A stretch of 17,664 bases of DNA from 20CM-2-65-7 sp035943355 (GTDB taxonomy: Bacteria > Gemmatimonadota > Gemmatimonadetes > Gemmatimonadales > GWC2-71-9). The stretch lies in the NCBI GenBank assembly GCA_035943355.1, contig DASZCG010000035.1:1-17664 (forward strand). The letters run 5' to 3'. Below are positions 13,772-17,664 of this stretch, one piece after another. Each line of letters starts with the position of its first letter. Position 1 is the stretch's first letter. A program made the translations under genes and the position numbers. The notes beneath the pieces are model-generated. The model was not told the origin of the DNA. It did not search any database and was given only the letters and a program-made list of their open reading frames with translations.

Positions 13772-14546
13772 CCGTGAGCATCATGCTCGTCCCCACCGCA
13801 CATCGATTCGCGACATGGGCAACGAATTGTCCGGCACGACCCACCACGTCATTGCGCAGCCCGAACGGCATGTTGCCGAAGTCCCAGAGGTAAACGGGCA
13901 CGCGCGCCAGGCACAGCTCGTCGGCGGTTCCGTTGACCCCTCCAAACCCGAGCTGGTAGCCCGCGGCATGAGCACGCGCCGCAATCCGGGCGTCCGCGGC
14001 ACCGAACGGGTATGCCACCGCACGCCCGGCATCTGTGCCGAGGCGTGACATGAGTACCGCCCGGGAGCTCGTGAGCTCGGTTGCGACGGCCGCATCAGGC
14101 AGCCAGGTGAGGCGCCGATGCGTGGCGCCGTGCGAAGCGAAATCGAAGCCCCGGCCATGCCAGTGTTCGATTTTGCTCCAGGTCAAGTGTGTCAGGCGAT
14201 TCCAGGTGTACTGCACGTCCCAGGTGTTGGTCTTCCCCACGTAGTCAGTGATCACGAAGGTCGTTGCGGTGAAGCCGAGCTCGGCCAGCACCGGGTAGGC
14301 GTGGTCGGCCAATGACGCGTAGCCGTCGTCGAACGTGAGCAAGAACATGTTGCCCGCCGGCAGGTCGGCACGTCGCACGACAGCGGCGTACTGCTCCAAC
14401 GTCAGCGTCCGCCAGCCCGCTCGCGCCAGCGTCGTCATCTGACGAGCAAAAACTGAACGACCCACGCGGGTTACCCCAAGCTCGAGCGGGCCGCCGATGC
14501 GGTGATAGCAGAGAACGGGCGGGTAGCTCACCGCGGCCACAGCCAT
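13725..14546 (-). CDS. Polysaccharide deacetylase (NodB-homology domain)
   Basis: This enzyme of carbohydrate esterase family 4 is expected to remove N- or O-acetyl groups from a glycan or lipid-linked sugar with a metal ion. The 273-residue protein has PVLCYHRIG near the N-terminus, motif 1 TFDDGY (Asp73/Asp74), motif 2 SHGATH (His139, His143) and motif 3 AYPFG (179-182). There is no signal peptide, so it may act in the cytoplasm, for example on a precursor. The start is uncertain: ATG 14546, or GTG 14531, which shares GTGA with the preceding gene; the frame continues open upstream but is a shadow of that gene. Either way it is coupled to the membrane-protein gene. The C-terminal tail is encoded opposite the end of the flavoprotein gene. 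Confidence 0.85.
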   Translation of the reverse strand: MAVAAVSYPPVLCYHRIGGPLELGVTRVGRSVFARQMTTLARAGWRTLTLEQYAAVVRRADLPAGNMFLLTFDDGYASLADHAYPVLAELGFTATTFVITDYVGKTNTWDVQYTWNRLTHLTWSKIEHWHGRGFDFASHGATHRRLTWLPDAAVATELTSSRAVLMSRLGTDAGRAVAYPFGAADARIAARAHAAGYQLGFGGVNGTADELCLARVPVYLWDFGNMPFGLRNDVVGRAGQFVAHVANRCAVGTSMMLTAIQKTGPLPESAADA

Positions 14547-15088
14547 CCCAGCACAGCACACGCCACCGCCGCGTAGATCACGCCGTCCAGTGTCGCTTTG
14601 AGCGTCATGCTCCACGCCCGGCGGTACCAGATCGACATCTGCCACAACGCCACCGTGTAGCCCGTGAATGCCGCGGTGCCCGCGAACCGGCAGATCTGTA
14701 TGAAGGCCGCGCCGTGCGGCAGCGCCGCGCCGGCCACGTACGCGGCCAGCAGATTCACGACGAGACAGTAGCCGAACCACTGGGAGAGATTCCCCAGCAT
14801 GGAGCCGCTCCACGGTGGCATGACGGTCATCACCACGGCTGGCCCGCGCTTCAGCTTTTCCTTGAACTCGGGGGAGCGCATTTCCGCCGAGTTCGCCGGA
14901 CGCGGCATCATGTAGTCGCCGGGCGGAATCCCGATCGGCCGCAACGCGTCGAGGACGCGGTCCTCGCTCGCCAGGCGGGGGTAATCCGTCTTGTGCCACA
15001 GCGGCGTCATGTGGATGATCGAGCTGAGCATGAACACCGCCACCGCCGACAACAGAATCGGCAGCCACAGCGCGGACAACGCCGTCAT
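14528..15088 (-). CDS. Unrecognised four-helix membrane protein
   Basis: I do not recognise this 186-residue protein. About four membrane segments can be seen: residues 5-25 (LWLPILLSAVAVFMLSSIIH), about 102-122, about 126-150, and about 160-182. Between the first two is a polar region with the striking stretches HMTPLWHKTDYPRL, RPIGIPPGDYMMPRP and SPEFKEKLKRGP, which look like conserved functional segments rather than random loop. ATG 15088 is preceded by GGGAG at 6 bases. The stop TGA overlaps possible starts of the deacetylase, so the two are probably co-translated. A role in envelope or surface-glycan handling is only guessed from this pairing. Confidence 0.85.
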   Translation of the reverse strand: MTALSALWLPILLSAVAVFMLSSIIHMTPLWHKTDYPRLASEDRVLDALRPIGIPPGDYMMPRPANSAEMRSPEFKEKLKRGPAVVMTVMPPWSGSMLGNLSQWFGYCLVVNLLAAYVAGAALPHGAAFIQICRFAGTAAFTGYTVALWQMSIWYRRAWSMTLKATLDGVIYAAVACAVLGWLWPR

Positions 15089-15118
15089 GTGAGGCTCCCA
15101 ATTGGAAGGGGAATCACA

Positions 15119-15147
15119 ATCGTTTCCCACTCTCAGCCGCGCGTCAA
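15119..15147 (-). promoter_or_regulatory. Weak promoter candidate upstream of the membrane-protein gene
   Basis: In the 70-base gap after the ABC transporter, the minus strand has TTGACG (15147-15142), a 17-base spacer and AACGAT (15124-15119). The start would be near 15112, giving a leader of about 24 bases with the GGGAG ribosome site. The -10 match is poor. Confidence 0.3.
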
Positions 15148-15158
15148 GCCCCGATCCG

Positions 15159-17063
15159 CTAGCGCAACACTGCGTCGCCGTCGCGCGCATGTGATTCCAT
15201 CTGGCGGCGCACCATTTCGTAATACAGCCCGCGCGCCCGCATCAGCTCTTCGTGTGTTCCCCGCTCGACGACGGCGCCGTTCTCCATCAACAGAATCAAG
15301 TCGGCGCGATGAATGGTCGAGAGCCGGTGCGCGATCACGAACGTCGTCCGGTCTGCGAGCAGGTCGGCCATGGACGCCTGAATCAGCTGCTCGCTCTCGG
15401 TGTCGAGATTGCTGGTCGCTTCATCGAGAATCAGAATCTGCGGCGATGCCAGGATCGCGCGGGCGATCGCCAGCCGCTGCTGCTGCCCACCCGACAGCTT
15501 GACGCCCCGCTCGCCGATGAACGTGTCGAACCCGTTCGGCAGGCGCGCGATGAACTCGTGCGCATTCGCCCGGCGCGCGGCGTCTTCGACATCCGCATCC
15601 GTGGCGTCGTGGCGGCCGTAGGCGATGTTCTCGCGCACCGAGCCGTCGAAGAGGAACACCTCCTGCTGCACGATCGCCAACAGGTCGCGATAACTGCGCA
15701 GCGTGAGGTCGCGAATGTCGCTACCGTTGAGCAGCAGGCGGCCCCGGGTCGGATCGTGGAACCGGGCCACCAGATCGGTCACCGTGGTTTTCCCGGCGCC
15801 ACTGCGCCCCACCAGCGCGATCACCGAGCCGCCCGGCACCGTCACGTCGAAATCGCGCACCACCGGCAGGCCGTCGCGGTATTCGAACGTCACGTTGTCG
15901 AACCGCAGCTCCCGCACTACGGCCGGCTCTTCCCGGGCACCCGCCCGGTCGGGCTTGTCGTCCTCCATGGCCAGCACTTCAAAGACGCGCTCCATGGCCG
16001 CCAGTGAGCGCTGCATTTCGGAGAAGGAATTCACGATGTTCCAGACCGGATTCAGCAGCAGAAACATGTACCACTGAAACGCCATGATATCGCCGACGGA
16101 CGCCCGGCCCACGATGTTCAGATAGCCGCCGAACCAGACGATCACGACGCTGACACCCGCCTCGAGCAATCCCCACGACGTCCACAGCAGCAGCTCCCGG
16201 CGGTGCGCAAACAGCTCTTTGCGCAGCACCGTGTGCCGACCCAGCATGAAGGTGATCAGCTCCTGGATTTCCTGGCGGAACGCCCGCACCACGCGAATGC
16301 CCGAGAACGTTTCACCGACGCGACCGTCGACGATCTCCACGTCTTTGCGAACGGAGCGGTAAATCGGCCGGATCCGCCGTGTGAAGATGAGGCTCAGCAC
16401 CATGACGCCCGGGATGATCGCGAGGGCGGTGATGGCGAGCTGCCAGTTGAGCGTCACCAGGATGCCGATGGCAATGATGAGGCGGATGACCGAGATGGCC
16501 GGCGAGACGATGGCCATCTGCAGCAGCCCGGTCGTCGTCTCGACGTCACCGGTGAGACGCGACAGGATGCCGCCGGTCTTCATGTCCCACAGGCGTGGGA
16601 GCGGCAGGTGTAAGAGCCGCTCGTACAGCGAGCGCCGCAGCGCCAGCATCACCCGCACATTGAGAATCCGCTGGCGGTAGTCCTTGAATCCCCCGCCCAC
16701 GTGCGACAGGATGATGACGCCGAGGAACACGAGGCCCGTGAGATTGAGCCGCGTCAGCCGGGAGCTGAGGTCCAGGTCGCGGTTCAGAATCACATGATCG
16801 ACGATGAACCGTATGAACAGCGGCTCGATCATCTGCAGCCCCGCAACCGCGAGGGCCAGGACGAAGACGACGCCCAGCTCGTAGCGGTGGGGCCGCAGCC
16901 AGCGCAGATAGTCCCGCACGTACGCCCGCCGCGACCCCCCGGCGGGGCGCGGCGGCACAGCCGGCTGGCCACCGTCCGTCTCAGCTACGGCATCGAGCCG
17001 GTGGTGCTGGTAATCCTCAACGAACTCCTGGTAGCGCTTCCGGGAAGAACGAGCGGGGCTCAC
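15159..17063 (-). CDS. ABC exporter half-transporter (fused membrane and ATPase domains)
   Basis: The 634-residue protein is an MsbA/BmrA-type exporter: an N-terminal membrane domain of six helices (about residues 60-340) and a C-terminal ATPase. It has Walker A GRSGAGKTT (Lys about 425), Q-loop VQQEVFLFDGSVRENIAYG, signature LSGGQQQRLAIARA (from about 523), Walker B ILILDEATSNLD and H-loop VIAHRLST. It should act as a homodimer unless a partner lies elsewhere. The substrate (lipid, peptide or drug) cannot be told. The N-terminal 45 residues are a polar, charged extension rich in Pro and Gly. The GTG at 17063 lies inside a stable hairpin and has no good Shine-Dalgarno nearby; a shorter form beginning at GTG codon 36 (VPPRPAGG) would still hold all domains. 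Confidence 0.93.
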   Translation of the reverse strand: MSPARSSRKRYQEFVEDYQHHRLDAVAETDGGQPAVPPRPAGGSRRAYVRDYLRWLRPHRYELGVVFVLALAVAGLQMIEPLFIRFIVDHVILNRDLDLSSRLTRLNLTGLVFLGVIILSHVGGGFKDYRQRILNVRVMLALRRSLYERLLHLPLPRLWDMKTGGILSRLTGDVETTTGLLQMAIVSPAISVIRLIIAIGILVTLNWQLAITALAIIPGVMVLSLIFTRRIRPIYRSVRKDVEIVDGRVGETFSGIRVVRAFRQEIQELITFMLGRHTVLRKELFAHRRELLLWTSWGLLEAGVSVVIVWFGGYLNIVGRASVGDIMAFQWYMFLLLNPVWNIVNSFSEMQRSLAAMERVFEVLAMEDDKPDRAGAREEPAVVRELRFDNVTFEYRDGLPVVRDFDVTVPGGSVIALVGRSGAGKTTVTDLVARFHDPTRGRLLLNGSDIRDLTLRSYRDLLAIVQQEVFLFDGSVRENIAYGRHDATDADVEDAARRANAHEFIARLPNGFDTFIGERGVKLSGGQQQRLAIARAILASPQILILDEATSNLDTESEQLIQASMADLLADRTTFVIAHRLSTIHRADLILLMENGAVVERGTHEELMRARGLYYEMVRRQMESHARDGDAVLR

Positions 17064-17081
17064 GAGACAACGTGAACCCCG
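17054..17081 (-). other. 11-bp hairpin enclosing the proposed ABC transporter start codon
   Basis: On minus-strand RNA CGGGGTTCACG and CGTGAGCCCCG pair across a six-base loop. The single imperfect position is a U-G wobble in this strand but a C-A mismatch in plus-strand RNA, which favours a role in leftward transcripts. The right arm contains the GTG start of the ABC gene. No U tract follows, so a standard terminator of the upstream gene is unlikely; translational control is possible. Confidence 0.6.
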
Positions 17082-17108
17082 CCGTTCCGCTTCGTCAACT
17101 GCGGCGTG

Positions 17109-17664
17109 CTACTTGCCCAGGTCCGTGACCACGCCGAGCAGCAGCTGCAGCTTCGCCTGGTCGGTCGAGGTCTTCGCGTCGGCCGTCAGCTGGGTGGCCA
17201 GCTGAGTCAATGCCGTCGATCGCGCCTGGCCCGTTGCCTGCTCCGCGCGCGACAACGCGTCGCGGGCCGCGTTGATCTTGGCCTTCGGCAGCCCATTGGA
17301 CCGGGCCAGCTGGTCGAGGTAGGCGCGCGCGACGACGAAGCTCGCGGGCCACACCAGCTTCTGTTGATCCTGGGCATTGAGATAGTCGAAGTGGATCAGC
17401 TTGGCCGCGTCGATTTCGTTCTGCGTGAGCAGCGTGCTGGGCGTCAGCTCGAAGATGTCGAGCCCACGCGCGATCTCGGAGCTGATGATGTAGCCGTTGT
17501 ACCAGTAGGCCGACCAGGACCCCGCGCCGACGAGCTTGGTGGAATCCATCGGCCCGCGATCGAAGAAGGCGATCTCCTTGGGATGCGCGGGATCGGTCCA
17601 ATCGAAGACCGAGACGCCGCCCTGGTACCACCCCTGGACCATGATGTCGCGGCCGGGGACCGGA
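17109..17664 (-). CDS. LVIVD-repeat-like surface protein, C-terminal part, cut by window edge
   Basis: The frame runs off the window's right edge, so the N-terminus with any signal peptide is not seen. The visible 184 residues begin in a beta-propeller-like repeat: GRDIMVQGWYQGGVSVFDWTD, HPKEIAFFDRGP, GAGSWSAYWYNGYIISSEIARGLDIFEL. These are typical of LVIVD-repeat proteins, which are usually exported. The last roughly 90 residues are an Ala/Gln/Leu-rich helical tail (SRAEQATGQARSTALTQLAT onward) that may form a coiled coil. An in-frame ATG at 17642 exists, but the propeller sequence continues upstream of it, so it is not the start. The gene is 45 bases upstream of the ABC transporter on the same strand. 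The exact function is unknown. Confidence 0.75.
   Translation of the reverse strand, partial: PVPGRDIMVQGWYQGGVSVFDWTDPAHPKEIAFFDRGPMDSTKLVGAGSWSAYWYNGYIISSEIARGLDIFELTPSTLLTQNEIDAAKLIHFDYLNAQDQQKLVWPASFVVARAYLDQLARSNGLPKAKINAARDALSRAEQATGQARSTALTQLATQLTADAKTSTDQAKLQLLLGVVTDLGK

Noticed and set aside
13772..13800. GAGCA-TCA-TGCTC hairpin just after the flavoprotein stop as a terminator
   Set aside because: The stem is only five pairs, no U tract follows, and it lies inside the convergent deacetylase gene.
17109..17642. Starting the LVIVD-type protein at the ATG at 17642
   Set aside because: In-frame repeat sequence (PVPGRDI) continues upstream to the window edge, so the gene is truncated by the window and the ATG is internal.

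Overview
The window is a bacterial, GC-rich chromosomal segment. Its genes are tightly packed and mostly transcribed leftward (minus strand). No single marker proves the taxon. Several features together suggest Gemmatimonadota or a near relative in the FCB group, probably a soil or sediment organism. These are the very high GC, the archaeal/eukaryal-type ProS, an LVIVD-repeat secreted protein, heptamer repeats inside coding sequence, and promoter candidates resembling the TAnnTTTG element known from Bacteroidota. This assignment is an inference (about 0.6).

Region 1 (positions 12254 down to 1, minus strand) is one long row of eleven genes: mreB, mreC, mreD, mrdA (PBP2), rodA, accD, folC, hisS, proS, lysA and guaA (cut by the window edge). 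Most neighbours overlap or nearly touch: ATGA at mreC/mreD and mreD/mrdA, CTGA at accD/folC, TAATG at hisS/proS, GTGA at lysA/guaA, and longer overlaps at mrdA/rodA and proS/lysA. The only real gap is 72 bases between rodA and accD. The first five genes encode the rod-shape elongation machinery. The rest supply fatty-acid precursors (accD), folate (folC), two charged tRNAs (hisS, proS), lysine from diaminopimelate (lysA) and GMP (guaA). This reads as a growth super-operon joining envelope elongation to biosynthesis and translation.

Region 2 (12255-12399) is a short divergent control region. It has a candidate promoter for the mreB operon on one side. On the other side is a candidate promoter whose start point falls almost on the ATG of a ferredoxin gene, so that transcript may be leaderless.

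Region 3 (12400-13771, plus strand) is a two-gene unit: a 2x[4Fe-4S] ferredoxin overlapping a geranylgeranyl-reductase-family flavoprotein. The arrangement matches the ferredoxin/GGR pair known from methanogenic archaea and suggests a ferredoxin-driven isoprenoid-saturating system.

Region 4 (13725-17664, minus strand) holds the C-terminal end of an LVIVD-repeat protein, an ABC exporter half-transporter, an unrecognised four-helix membrane protein, and a NodB-type polysaccharide deacetylase. The deacetylase runs 47 bases into the 3' end of the flavoprotein gene on the opposite strand.

No tRNA, rRNA, CRISPR, insertion sequence or prophage gene is visible. The most unusual points are the CTG start of folC, heptamer repeats inside both tRNA-synthetase genes (one a G-quadruplex motif), an 11-base C run in hisS, a peptide shared by the MreC and PBP2 tails but written with wholly different codons, and a hairpin enclosing the proposed start codon of the ABC transporter.
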